A stretch of 5,555 nucleotides of DNA, from contig JAJXVP010000192.1 of assembly GCA_021782055.1 (NCBI GenBank), positions 1-5,555 on the forward strand, written 5' to 3'. Of this stretch, positions 1 to 5,555 are shown piece by piece. Under the pieces are notes generated by a model. It was given only the letters and a program-made list of their open reading frames with translations, did not search any database and was not told where the DNA came from. The first letter of the stretch is position 1. Every line of letters begins with the position of its first letter. Both the position numbers and the translations under genes were made by a program. Source of the stretch: a bacterium (GTDB lineage Bacteria > Spirochaetota > Spirochaetia > JABEVK01).

Positions 1-1252
1 GAATCTTGGACGGGCAGACAAAGGCACAGCTTCCGCATTCAATGCAGGCCATCACTTCAAACTGCTGAAGAACCTCGGTATCATTTTTCAACGCCGAACG
101 GTTGAGCATTAACGGTGCGAGGCCCATCGGACAGGCCGTGACACATCGTCCGCACCGAATACAAGCCGTTGCGGCAGGGGCTTCGCCTTCGTTAGCGGGC
201 AGAGCCAAAAGCGCATTGGTATGCTTGACCACCGACGTATCGAGAGTGTGCTGGGCAACTCCCATCATGGGGCCGCCCATAATGACCTTTCGCGGGTCGC
301 GGGTAAAGCCACCAGCAAAGGCAAAGACATCGGCGAGCGGGGTGCCAATCAGCACTTCGACGTTTTTGGGCTCTTTGACACAGCCGCCGGCCACCGTGAC
401 TCTTTTCTTGATCAACGGAAAACCGGTTTTTAGGTATTGGCCCAAAAAGGATACCGAAGTGACATTCATGACGATCACACCGACATCAGCGGGAAGCTTG
501 CCGACAGGAAGGACACGGCGAGCCGTGGCCCAAATCAGCATTTTTTCGGCACCCTGGGGGTAACGAGTCTTTAAGGGCATGACTTTGACGGTTTGTTGAG
601 CCGCAAAGGCTTTTTTAAGCAAGGAAATCGCTTTTGGTTTGTTGTCTTCGATCCCGATCAAAACGTTCGAAATTCCCAAATAGGTGGTTACAGCCTTAAC
701 GCCAGCAACAATCGATTCGGAATTTTCAAGGATTTCGCGGTAATCGGCAGTAATATACGGTTCACACTCGGCGGCATTGATGATCAAGGTGTCGACGGGT
801 TTGTCTTGGGGAGGGTTCAGCTTGACGTGAGTCGGAAACCCGGCACCCCCGAGACCGACCAGGCCGCTGGCGCGGACGGCCGCCAAAAACTCTTGTTTGT
901 TGTTCACCACCGGAGGGGTGAGGTTGTCGACAATTTCTTGCTTACCGTCGGTTTCGATTTCGACACTGGTGACTTGAATCCCGCCGGCCCAGAGCATTAA
1001 GTCGACGTTGGTGACTTTGCCCGACACACTCGAGTGAATCGGTACAGCCATAAGTTTGTCGGAGTCGCCGAGGATTTGCCCCACCTTGACGGTATCGCCC
1101 TTCTGCACTTTCGGGTCGCAAATGACCCCGGTGTGCTGAAGGAGCGGAATGACGACCTTAGGCGGAACAGGCATCGTCTGAGTGGCCAGCTCCGCCGTCT
1201 GTTTACGGTGGGGCACAGGGGCGCCCCCGCGGAACGGACGTTGAAATATCAT
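1..1252 (-). CDS. rnfC: Rnf electron transport complex subunit C (RnfC), C-terminus cut by window edge
   Basis: RnfC is the peripheral flavin/iron-sulfur subunit of the Rnf complex, which couples electron flow between ferredoxin and NAD to ion translocation across the cytoplasmic membrane. The minus-strand frame is open from ATG at 1252 to the window edge (417 codons), so the last residues are missing. Visible in order: the RnfC N-terminal barrel-sandwich segment (residues ~30-80, including QHTG, GDTVKVGQ and PIHSSVSGKV); the glycine-rich 51-kDa-type NADH/FMN segment GLGGAGFPTHVKL (133-145); NAAECEPYITAD (159-170); YPQGAEK starting at Y231; and two ferredoxin-type 4Fe-4S motifs, C364/C367/C370/C374 and C403/C406/C409/C413. 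Family members of this short type are about 435-450 residues, so only the tail is absent. GAGGT (1258-1262) lies five bases before the ATG and supports the start. A control region precedes it, so it is probably the first gene of an rnfC-first operon running left. Identification is from motifs and is firm. Confidence 0.96.
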   Translation of the reverse strand, partial: MIFQRPFRGGAPVPHRKQTAELATQTMPVPPKVVIPLLQHTGVICDPKVQKGDTVKVGQILGDSDKLMAVPIHSSVSGKVTNVDLMLWAGGIQVTSVEIETDGKQEIVDNLTPPVVNNKQEFLAAVRASGLVGLGGAGFPTHVKLNPPQDKPVDTLIINAAECEPYITADYREILENSESIVAGVKAVTTYLGISNVLIGIEDNKPKAISLLKKAFAAQQTVKVMPLKTRYPQGAEKMLIWATARRVLPVGKLPADVGVIVMNVTSVSFLGQYLKTGFPLIKKRVTVAGGCVKEPKNVEVLIGTPLADVFAFAGGFTRDPRKVIMGGPMMGVAQHTLDTSVVKHTNALLALPANEGEAPAATACIRCGRCVTACPMGLAPLMLNRSALKNDTEVLQQFEVMACIECGSCAFVCPSKI

Positions 1253-1269
1253 TTGCTACCTCGGCAGAT

Positions 1270-1298
1270 AGTATATCATTCTATTGTGAACATGGGAA
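1270..1298 (-). promoter_or_regulatory. Candidate sigma-70 promoter of rnfC
   Basis: On the minus strand, TTCCCA (1293-1298, 4 of 6 consensus bases) and TATACT (1270-1275, 5 of 6) are separated by exactly 17 bp. Transcription would begin near 1263, giving a leader of only about 11 nt with the GAGGT ribosome site almost at its 5' end. The geometry is good but the leader is short, so another promoter further upstream is possible. Confidence 0.4.
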
Positions 1299-1389
1299 CA
1301 AAAAACCGTAGCCTGCGAATCGATTTTTCGTGTTATCTTTCAGAAAATCTAGACTTGTCATGAAACCTTTTCTCGGTGAAATTGAAGAG

Positions 1390-1395
1390 AGGAGG
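1390..1395 (+). promoter_or_regulatory. Ribosome binding site that sets the patatin start
   Basis: AGGAGG ends eight bases before ATG at 1404, an ideal spacing. The alternative in-frame TTG at 1398 would be only two bases away, so the ATG is preferred. Confidence 0.85.
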
Positions 1396-1403
1396 GGTTG
1401 CCT

Positions 1404-2372
1404 ATGAAAACAGGATTTGCTTTTGCCGGTGCGGCGGCCTTTATCGCGCAAGAAGCGGCGTTAGCCAAGGTCTTGATGGAAGGAAAAACGTTGGGAAGAA
1501 CGGTACGTCCCGATGTCGTGGCGGGGACAAGCTCTGGGGCTTTGAATGCCGTGGTGGTCAATGCGATTTTGCAGACCCTCGATGGCAAGGCCCCCCGCGG
1601 GGGCGAGTTTCGTTGGGGCGGCCCCGGTGATACCGGTGAAGACACCTATTACGGTTTGTTAGCGGGGCTGAAGAATCGCGATGTCTTTACGGTAAGTTTA
1701 GGAGCTTTAGCTCAGGGCGGGGTGCTTGATAACGCCCCTTTACGGAGGCTTTTAGAACACGTCATAGAACGTCGTCTGGGCTTTGCGACGTTGGGCGACC
1801 TCCCTCTGCCGACCTGGATCTGCGTTGTGGACCGAGCGACCGGTCGCCCCCTGCGTCTTTCTAGCCTCCATCCTCATCATAAAAACTTAAGTCTTGTCGA
1901 TGTTTTGATGGCGTCGACGGCGATTCCTATTGTGTTTCCGCCACAAAAGATTGGTGCCAAAATGGGGCCGGGGCTTGAAGGCGTGTTTTTTGACGGGGGG
2001 ACCGGACCTGACTCGATTCCTGTCGAAGCCCTCGAAGATGAAAACTGCGATGAAATCTTTCTGATTGACCGCATGGGGAGTACGGCGGCCACGAGTCATA
2101 AACCTGATCTGGCTCATGCCAGCACCGAAAGTGCGTCGGCGATGGGTGGGTTTCATCTGGAGGTTGTCGAAAATACCGCCTTAGGCTTAGAGTACCTTTT
2201 TAGAACGATCAACACATATCAAATCGAAAAGGCCTCGCGTTTAGCCTCATCCGTATGGATCTATGAACCAGAATTGGCCACTTCATACGGAATTCTGGAT
2301 TTTTCACAAGAAAAGCGGCAGTGGGACGAAACCTGGGCCTGGGCCCAAAAACATCCACCGCGCCGCTTATAG
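1404..2372 (+). CDS. Patatin-like phospholipase family protein
   Basis: This is a 322-residue cytosolic-looking protein with no signal peptide, of the patatin-like serine acyl-hydrolase family (lipid acyl hydrolases using a Ser-Asp dyad). The nucleophile elbow GTSSG (residues 41-45, predicted catalytic Ser43) and the second-dyad motif DGG (Asp197-Gly198-Gly199) are both present. They follow the usual order and spacing. Between them is ASTAIPIVFPP, typical of the family. The N-terminal oxyanion loop, normally GGGx(K/R)G, reads here AGAAAF (residues 8-13): the arrangement is retained but the glycines and basic residue are largely lost. The ATG at 1404 is chosen over TTG at 1398 because of the Shine-Dalgarno spacing. 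The stop is 48 bp before queF on the same strand, so co-transcription is possible. The natural substrate cannot be told from sequence; phospholipid or other acyl esters are family-based guesses. Confidence 0.88.
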   Translation: MKTGFAFAGAAAFIAQEAALAKVLMEGKTLGRTVRPDVVAGTSSGALNAVVVNAILQTLDGKAPRGGEFRWGGPGDTGEDTYYGLLAGLKNRDVFTVSLGALAQGGVLDNAPLRRLLEHVIERRLGFATLGDLPLPTWICVVDRATGRPLRLSSLHPHHKNLSLVDVLMASTAIPIVFPPQKIGAKMGPGLEGVFFDGGTGPDSIPVEALEDENCDEIFLIDRMGSTAATSHKPDLAHASTESASAMGGFHLEVVENTALGLEYLFRTINTYQIEKASRLASSVWIYEPELATSYGILDFSQEKRQWDETWAWAQKHPPRRL

Positions 2373-2409
2373 AGAGGCGTTTAAAGCCGCTTATATATAG
2401 GACAAGATT

Positions 2410-2414
2410 AGGAG
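2410..2414 (+). promoter_or_regulatory. Ribosome binding site supporting the GTG start of queF
   Basis: AGGAG lies six bases before GTG at 2421, supporting this non-ATG start. The 48-bp gap before queF contains an AT-rich TATATATA stretch (2392-2399), but I find no matching -35, so queF may be read through from the patatin gene. Confidence 0.7.
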
Positions 2415-2420
2415 CCGTCT

Positions 2421-2840
2421 GTGACAGATCAACCCATCCCCTCATTTGAAATCTTGGGACAAAAGGTAGCCGAACCCCGCCGCCAGTTAGAAACGTTTCC
2501 GACCCCTGCCGGGGTCACGCGGGTCGTTCTTGAAAGCGATGAGGTTACTAGCCTGTGCCCTGTTACGGGCCAACCGGATTATGAAACGATTCGGATTGAG
2601 TTTGTGCCTGGGCCCTTCTGTTTAGAAAGTAAAAGCCTCAAACTCTACTTTTGGTCGTTCCGGAACGAAGGTCACTTTTGCGAAGCGTTAGCTGCTCTGG
2701 TGGCCGAGGATGTCGCGGCCGTTTTGTCGCCATTATGGATCAAAGTTACCGTTGCGCAAAAAGCACGCGGAGGAATCACCATTACCGCCGAAACAGAACG
2801 TTCCTTTAGGCCTGTGACGGGGGAAATCTCAAAAACCTAA
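2421..2840 (+). CDS. queF: NADPH-dependent 7-cyano-7-deazaguanine reductase (preQ0 reductase, QueF)
   Basis: QueF reduces the nitrile of preQ0 to the amine preQ1 with NADPH, the last step before the queuosine precursor is inserted into tRNA. The 139-residue product is of the short, single-domain (YkvM-like) type, slightly shorter than the Bacillus enzyme. Cys46 in CPVTGQPDY is the thioimide-forming nucleophile and Asp53 is the conserved acid. ESKSLKLYFWSFRNEG (69-84) is the QueF signature with the NADPH-binding ESK-S-K pattern, followed by Glu88, the conserved substrate-recognition glutamate. RGGI-type residues near the C-terminus also match the family. Position 87, just before Glu88, is Cys where well-studied QueF proteins have His (FHE). 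GTG is the start, backed by AGGAG. Its 3' end overlaps the opposing methyltransferase gene by 35 bp. No other queuosine genes are in the window. Confidence 0.95.
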   Translation: MTDQPIPSFEILGQKVAEPRRQLETFPTPAGVTRVVLESDEVTSLCPVTGQPDYETIRIEFVPGPFCLESKSLKLYFWSFRNEGHFCEALAALVAEDVAAVLSPLWIKVTVAQKARGGITITAETERSFRPVTGEISKT

Positions 2841-3984
2841 TGGGAAGCCCCCCGTTTTTTGTTCGCAGGAGCTCTTGAGGATGCAGTCCGGCCAAGCCCT
2901 CGCCGTGTTCTGTACCATCCAACCAGGTCGCGCTCACCCCATCCTGGCTGATTTTTTTACCAAACGCCGCAAAAAGGTTGCGAAGGTCGCTATGTTCTGA
3001 AATGCGATGACCGTAAGGGGGGTTGGTTACCACAAAACTGCCCGGTGTCCAGGCGGCCTGCAAGACAGCTCGTCGTTCCCATGCAAGGTTAACCCCCGCC
3101 CGTTCGGCATTGGCTCGCGCCGCTTGGATGGCTCCGTCGTCCCGGTCACCGCCGGTGATGACAACCGGGCTTTCAGAAAGAATATGCGACTGCAGACTAG
3201 TTACCGTTTTTCCCCAAGCTTCCGCATCAAAATCCTGCCAGTCCTGGCAGGCCAAGTGTCGAGGTCGCCGATCAGCTGTCGCCAGCCCCGGGGGAATGCG
3301 CTGGGCCAAAAGTGCAGCTTCAATAGGAATGGTTCCTGAACCGCAAAAAGGGTCATCCAAGGGGGTCGTGGGGGTTTTGTAGCGAACCGCCGCGCCGCGT
3401 CCTAGCCCCTCGGACACTGCGGGTACCCAACCCGAGGCGTAAAGCAGGGCGGCGGCCAGGTTTTCGCGTAGAGGAGCTTTAGCCGTAGCTTGCCGGTAGC
3501 CGCGCCGGTGCAAGGAGCCTGCCGCATCCACACTGAGTTCCACGGTATCGTGGACGATACGAACCATAAACCGCTGGGCGGGGTCACTCCCCAAGGGCGC
3601 GGGTTCTGCCTGGGTGCGTCGCGTGATCCAATTACTTACGCGTTCCACAACCGCCCCTTCATGGTACAGGGCCGAGGCACGACAAGCGGCATCAACCCGG
3701 AACGAGGCGTGGCGCTGTAACCAAAGTTCCCAAGGAAGGTTTCCCAACAGAAGCTCGAGTTCAGGAAAGCTTGTGGCAGTTCCGCCTTTGATACGGACCA
3801 GGACATGCGATGCTGTCCTGAGGCTTAAGGCCGCCCGGTACAGGTCGCGCCAGTGGCCTTTCCAAAAGGCACCGCCAAGTTCACGGCGGGGTTTAAAACC
3901 GAGGGTGGCTAGCTCCTGTTCGAGGAGGAACTCAAGACCTGGCGAGGTTGAGGCAAAAAACGCGTGAAGGGGTTCTGACTTCAT
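2806..3984 (-). CDS. rlmL: THUMP-domain class I SAM-dependent RNA methyltransferase (RlmL/YpsC-type, predicted 23S rRNA guanine-N2)
   Basis: This 392-residue protein matches the N-terminal half of E. coli RlmKL and the stand-alone YpsC family, which methylate guanine N2 in 23S rRNA; the exact target is inferred. An N-terminal ferredoxin-like plus THUMP RNA-binding region spans roughly residues 5-155, starting with FFASTSPGLEFLLEQEL. LHRRGYR (158-164) and PLRENLAAALL (171-181) form the family linker. The Rossmann methyltransferase domain has motif I DPFCGSGT (211-218), an acidic motif with Asp280, and catalytic motif IV NPPYG (321-325). The C-terminal RlmK domain of the enterobacterial fusion is absent, as is usual outside that group. 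ATG at 3984 is the first available start: an in-frame TGA lies nine bases upstream. No Shine-Dalgarno is visible, and a TATGAT hexamer sits five bases before the ATG, suggesting leaderless expression. Its last 35 bp overlap the end of queF. Confidence 0.92.
   Translation of the reverse strand: MKSEPLHAFFASTSPGLEFLLEQELATLGFKPRRELGGAFWKGHWRDLYRAALSLRTASHVLVRIKGGTATSFPELELLLGNLPWELWLQRHASFRVDAACRASALYHEGAVVERVSNWITRRTQAEPAPLGSDPAQRFMVRIVHDTVELSVDAAGSLHRRGYRQATAKAPLRENLAAALLYASGWVPAVSEGLGRGAAVRYKTPTTPLDDPFCGSGTIPIEAALLAQRIPPGLATADRRPRHLACQDWQDFDAEAWGKTVTSLQSHILSESPVVITGGDRDDGAIQAARANAERAGVNLAWERRAVLQAAWTPGSFVVTNPPYGHRISEHSDLRNLFAAFGKKISQDGVSATWLDGTEHGEGLAGLHPQELLRTKNGGLPIRFLRFPPSQA
2817..2860 (+). 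terminator. Candidate intrinsic terminator of queF, overlapping the convergent gene
   Basis: ACGGGGG (2817-2823) is perfectly complementary to CCCCCGT (2849-2855), and a run of six T follows (2855-2860). The stem begins inside queF and its stop codon (2838-2840) sits in the loop. The 25-nt loop is long for an intrinsic terminator, which lowers confidence. On the opposite strand there is no T-run after the stem, so it would act only in the queF direction. Confidence 0.45.
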
Positions 3985-3989
3985 GCGGA

Positions 3990-3995
3990 ATCATA
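3990..3995 (-). promoter_or_regulatory. Candidate -10 element giving a leaderless methyltransferase mRNA
   Basis: TATGAT on the minus strand matches five of six -10 consensus bases and ends five bases before the ATG at 3984. Transcription would therefore start at or next to the start codon, which agrees with the lack of a ribosome site. The corresponding -35 (TCCCCA, 4013-4018, 17-bp spacing) is weak. Confidence 0.35.
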
Positions 3996-4023
3996 ACCCG
4001 CTCGTGCCGGTTTGGGGAGTGCC

Positions 4024-4041
4024 TAGTCCTGCATAGTCCTG
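4024..4041. repeat. Tandem direct repeat TAGTCCTG x2 with 10-bp period
   Basis: TAGTCCTG occurs at 4024-4031 and again at 4034-4041, one DNA helical turn apart. It lies in the 74-bp region between the methyltransferase start and the DUF1007 start, just before the DUF1007 ribosome site. The placement would suit an operator for a dimeric regulator, but no known site is recognised. Confidence 0.55.
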
Positions 4042-4046
4042 GGCGG

Positions 4047-4053
4047 AAGGAGG
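4047..4053 (+). promoter_or_regulatory. Strong ribosome binding site in front of a CTG codon
   Basis: AAGGAGG is a near-perfect Shine-Dalgarno. Five bases later, in the DUF1007 frame, is CTG (4059). No in-frame ATG, GTG or TTG lies between it and TTG at 4077, which is 23 bases away. This places translation start at CTG 4059. Confidence 0.7.
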
Positions 4054-4058
4054 ATCTG

Positions 4059-4643
4059 CTGGGTAAATTCAAAGCGTTGGCCGTCTTATTGCTTGCTTTT
4101 GTGGCGCAAGCTGCGTGGGCTCACCCTCATATTTGGATCAGCTCAAAGGCTGAGGTCGTGGTAAAGCACGGAACAGTCGAGGGCTTTTGGGCGACGTGGA
4201 CGTTCGACGAAATGTTTTCAACGGTTGTGACGGCCTTTCCTCACGGAGCGGACGGGCGTTTTAGCCCCGAGACAATTCATGCCATTCAAACCCACGATTT
4301 TGACAATTTAAGCAACTTTCACTATTTCTGCTGGGTCTACTGGAACGGCGCCAGACTCTTTCCTACCAGCGTTTCACACTTTCAAACGTGGCTAGTCGCG
4401 GGGGGGACCAAGGCGGTTTACCGTTTCTTTGTTCCGATTCACCGCCGAATTCATCCTGGGGATGAGTTAACGCTGGCCATGTACGATGATTCTTATTTTA
4501 CGCAAATCCTCTGGGCGAAACATCAGCCCTTGACCGGCGCAGACGGCGCCGTCGTACGCTTTAGACCCAACCCTGGGCGGGCCTACTACGGCGGTTTTGT
4601 CATTCCGGTCGAAGCTCATTTGATATGGGAGAAAGCACCATGA
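4059..4643 (+). CDS. DUF1007 family exported protein, apparent CTG start
   Basis: With the CTG start the product is 194 residues, close to the usual DUF1007 size. Residues 1-21 form a clear Sec signal peptide: Lys3 and Lys5, a hydrophobic core of Leu/Ala/Val, and the cleavage site AWA before His22, so the mature protein would be periplasmic and begin HPHIW, the DUF1007 hallmark. Further family features are WTFDEMF, an [10 protein letters not shown] segment resembling the end of an EF-hand loop, [10 protein letters not shown], and DDSYF near the C-terminus. The family's function is not established; members are often found beside nickel, cobalt or zinc transport genes, and the next gene is a CobW GTPase overlapping by ATGA, so a periplasmic metal-binding role is inferred. 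The only standard start upstream is TTG at 3948, inside the opposing gene; it would hide the signal peptide behind about 37 unlikely residues. A base change that removed an ATG is another explanation. Confidence 0.88.
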   Translation: MGKFKALAVLLLAFVAQAAWAHPHIWISSKAEVVVKHGTVEGFWATWTFDEMFSTVVTAFPHGADGRFSPETIHAIQTHDFDNLSNFHYFCWVYWNGARLFPTSVSHFQTWLVAGGTKAVYRFFVPIHRRIHPGDELTLAMYDDSYFTQILWAKHQPLTGADGAVVRFRPNPGRAYYGGFVIPVEAHLIWEKAP

Positions 4644-5555
4644 AAAAAAACGTACGGGACCCTGTTCCCGTCATTGTCCTGACCGGTTTTTTGGGGTCTG
4701 GTAAAAGCACCATCGTCAACCGGCTTGTTAAAGAGCGCCCCGGACGAAAGTTTGGTGTTTTGCTTAACGAGTTCGGCACAGCGGCCCTCGAAAGCCAGAT
4801 TGTTGAAACACGGAAAAAACCGGTTGTTGAACTCCCGGCCGGCTGTTTGTGCTGTGCGGGTGATGGCGAAATTGAAAAAGCGTTGAAGGATCTGCTAAAA
4901 AAAGACTCAGCCCTTGAGCTTTTGATTATCGAAGCCTCAGGTCTGACTAGTCCGGCCCCTGTCCTTGAGTTGTTGTCCCGAGAGGACAACCCCGATTTTC
5001 GCTTATCAGCCGTTTGGGCCATCATCGATGCCTCGACCTTTTTAGATCGTGAAAAAGAGGTAGGCCTGGTTCGCAAGCAATTGAGCTTTGCCGATGTGGT
5101 CCTTTTAACGAAAACCGATATGACTCCTCCTGAAACTCGGCTTGCGGTCGAAAACCGTTTGGCGGCGCTCAAACCGGGGATCGCAGTTTTTCCCACCAGC
5201 GAAAGAATCCCGTGGGATGCCATGGGTGAGGGGGGTGAACGCCTCGTGGGACCCTCCGAAGGAAAGTCGGCGTCTGGAAAGCGGTTTTTTCGTGCCGATC
5301 AGCATCACGAGGTCAAAGTGTGGGAATTTGAGTATGACCGTCCTTTGAAACCCGAGGCTGTAAAAGCGGCCTTTGCCGTGGAAGAGCCAGGGCTTTTACG
5401 TTCAAAAGGCATTTTATACCTTGATGATCCCACGGGACAACGATGGAAGTACTTAGTGCAAGTTGCCGGGGCTCAAAAACAGCTGTACAGCCGACCTTGG
5501 GACGCCAACGAACCAAGACGCACGTCTTTGGTCTTTTTGGGGACGGCGTTTGACG
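4640..5555 (+). CDS. CobW/COG0523-family G3E GTPase (metallochaperone), 3' end cut by window edge
   Basis: COG0523 proteins are cytosolic GTPases that deliver or regulate Zn, Co or other metals; which metal this one serves is not evident. The 305 visible residues include Walker [10 protein letters not shown] (16-24); NEFG (43-46); the hallmark metal-binding GCLCC (Cys69, Cys71, Cys72); the Walker B-like EASG (98-101); and the guanine-specificity TKTD (157-160). The CobW C-terminal domain starts near residue 222 ([11 protein letters not shown]) and is nearly complete at the edge. The linker before it has only two adjacent His, not the long His-rich stretch of some subgroups. ATG at 4640 overlaps the DUF1007 stop as ATGA, with GGGAG (4627-4631) eight bases upstream, so the two are translationally coupled. 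It might be a CobW, YeiR, ZigA or other subgroup member; assignment needs a tree. Confidence 0.94.
   Translation, partial: MKKNVRDPVPVIVLTGFLGSGKSTIVNRLVKERPGRKFGVLLNEFGTAALESQIVETRKKPVVELPAGCLCCAGDGEIEKALKDLLKKDSALELLIIEASGLTSPAPVLELLSREDNPDFRLSAVWAIIDASTFLDREKEVGLVRKQLSFADVVLLTKTDMTPPETRLAVENRLAALKPGIAVFPTSERIPWDAMGEGGERLVGPSEGKSASGKRFFRADQHHEVKVWEFEYDRPLKPEAVKAAFAVEEPGLLRSKGILYLDDPTGQRWKYLVQVAGAQKQLYSRPWDANEPRRTSLVFLGTAFD

Larger units (their letters stand above)
1253..1403. other. Divergent intergenic region between rnfC and the patatin-like gene
   Basis: These 151 bp separate two divergently transcribed genes. The left side holds the candidate rnfC promoter and its ribosome site. Toward the patatin gene I see TTGTCA (1355-1360), a good -35-like hexamer, but the best matching -10 near 1377-1383 is poor, so I do not call a promoter there. 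TCTAGA (1348-1353) lies between AGAAAA (1342-1347) and TTTTCT (1368-1373); this weak symmetry is not enough to call an operator. No RNA gene or other ORF is supported. Confidence 0.6.

Noticed and set aside
102..1363. Several plus-strand ORFs of 70-153 codons across this stretch.
   Set aside because: They lie antisense to rnfC, whose minus-strand frame is continuously open and matches RnfC motifs; their translations resemble no protein family.
1342..1373. AGAAAA and TTTTCT flanking TCTAGA as an inverted-repeat operator.
   Set aside because: The arms are simple A/T-rich sequence, the centre of symmetry does not coincide with TCTAGA, and no good promoter is placed with it.
2361..2383. CGCC (2361-2364) and GGCG (2376-2379) as a possible terminator after the patatin gene.
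   Set aside because: The stem is only four base pairs with an 11-nt loop and no T-run follows.
2362..2395. Direct repeat GCCGCTTATA at 2362-2371 and 2386-2395, spanning the patatin stop codon and the gap before queF.
   Set aside because: Two 10-bp copies, one inside coding sequence, with no promoter-like partner elements; most likely chance or a small local duplication.
3007..3967. Plus-strand ORFs of about 76-119 codons.
   Set aside because: They are antisense shadows of the THUMP methyltransferase, which has all expected motifs in one frame.
4600..5516. Minus-strand ORFs, the longest 207 codons.
   Set aside because: They are antisense to the CobW GTPase, which carries Walker A, GCLCC and TKTD in the plus frame; the minus translations are serine/arginine-rich low-quality sequence.

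Overview
The window holds six protein-coding genes and no RNA gene, mobile element or CRISPR array. Base composition is balanced to slightly GC-rich. An Rnf redox complex and a Sec-exported periplasmic-type protein suggest an anaerobic or facultative diderm bacterium. An rnf operon that opens with rnfC would fit groups such as spirochaetes or other anaerobes, but no gene here fixes the taxon and this assignment is a guess.

Layout: (1) positions 1-1252, minus strand, rnfC, cut by the left edge; it has a complete N-terminus and a plausible promoter, so it is probably the first gene of an rnf operon continuing to the left. (2) 1253-1403, a divergent intergenic region. (3) 1404-2372 plus, a patatin-like serine hydrolase, followed after 48 bp by (4) queF (2421-2840 plus), the last enzyme of preQ1 synthesis for tRNA queuosine. 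(5) 2806-3984 minus, a THUMP-domain RNA methyltransferase of the RlmL/YpsC type, converging on queF with a 35-bp tail-to-tail overlap; a candidate queF terminator lies inside this overlap. (6) 3985-4058, a short divergent control region with a tandem 8-bp repeat. (7) 4059-4643 plus, a DUF1007 exported protein with an apparent CTG start, overlapping by ATGA (8) a CobW/COG0523 G3E GTPase (4640 to the right edge).

The DUF1007-CobW pair looks like the start of a transition-metal handling operon: an exported His-containing protein translationally coupled to a cytosolic metallochaperone GTPase. QueF and the THUMP methyltransferase both serve RNA modification, but they are convergent and not co-transcribed. 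Most of the window is conserved housekeeping or metabolic content. I see no convincing new multi-gene system. The points most worth checking are the start of the DUF1007 gene, its possible N-terminal histidine metal site, the degenerate oxyanion-hole motif of the patatin, and the terminator placed inside an overlapping opposing gene.
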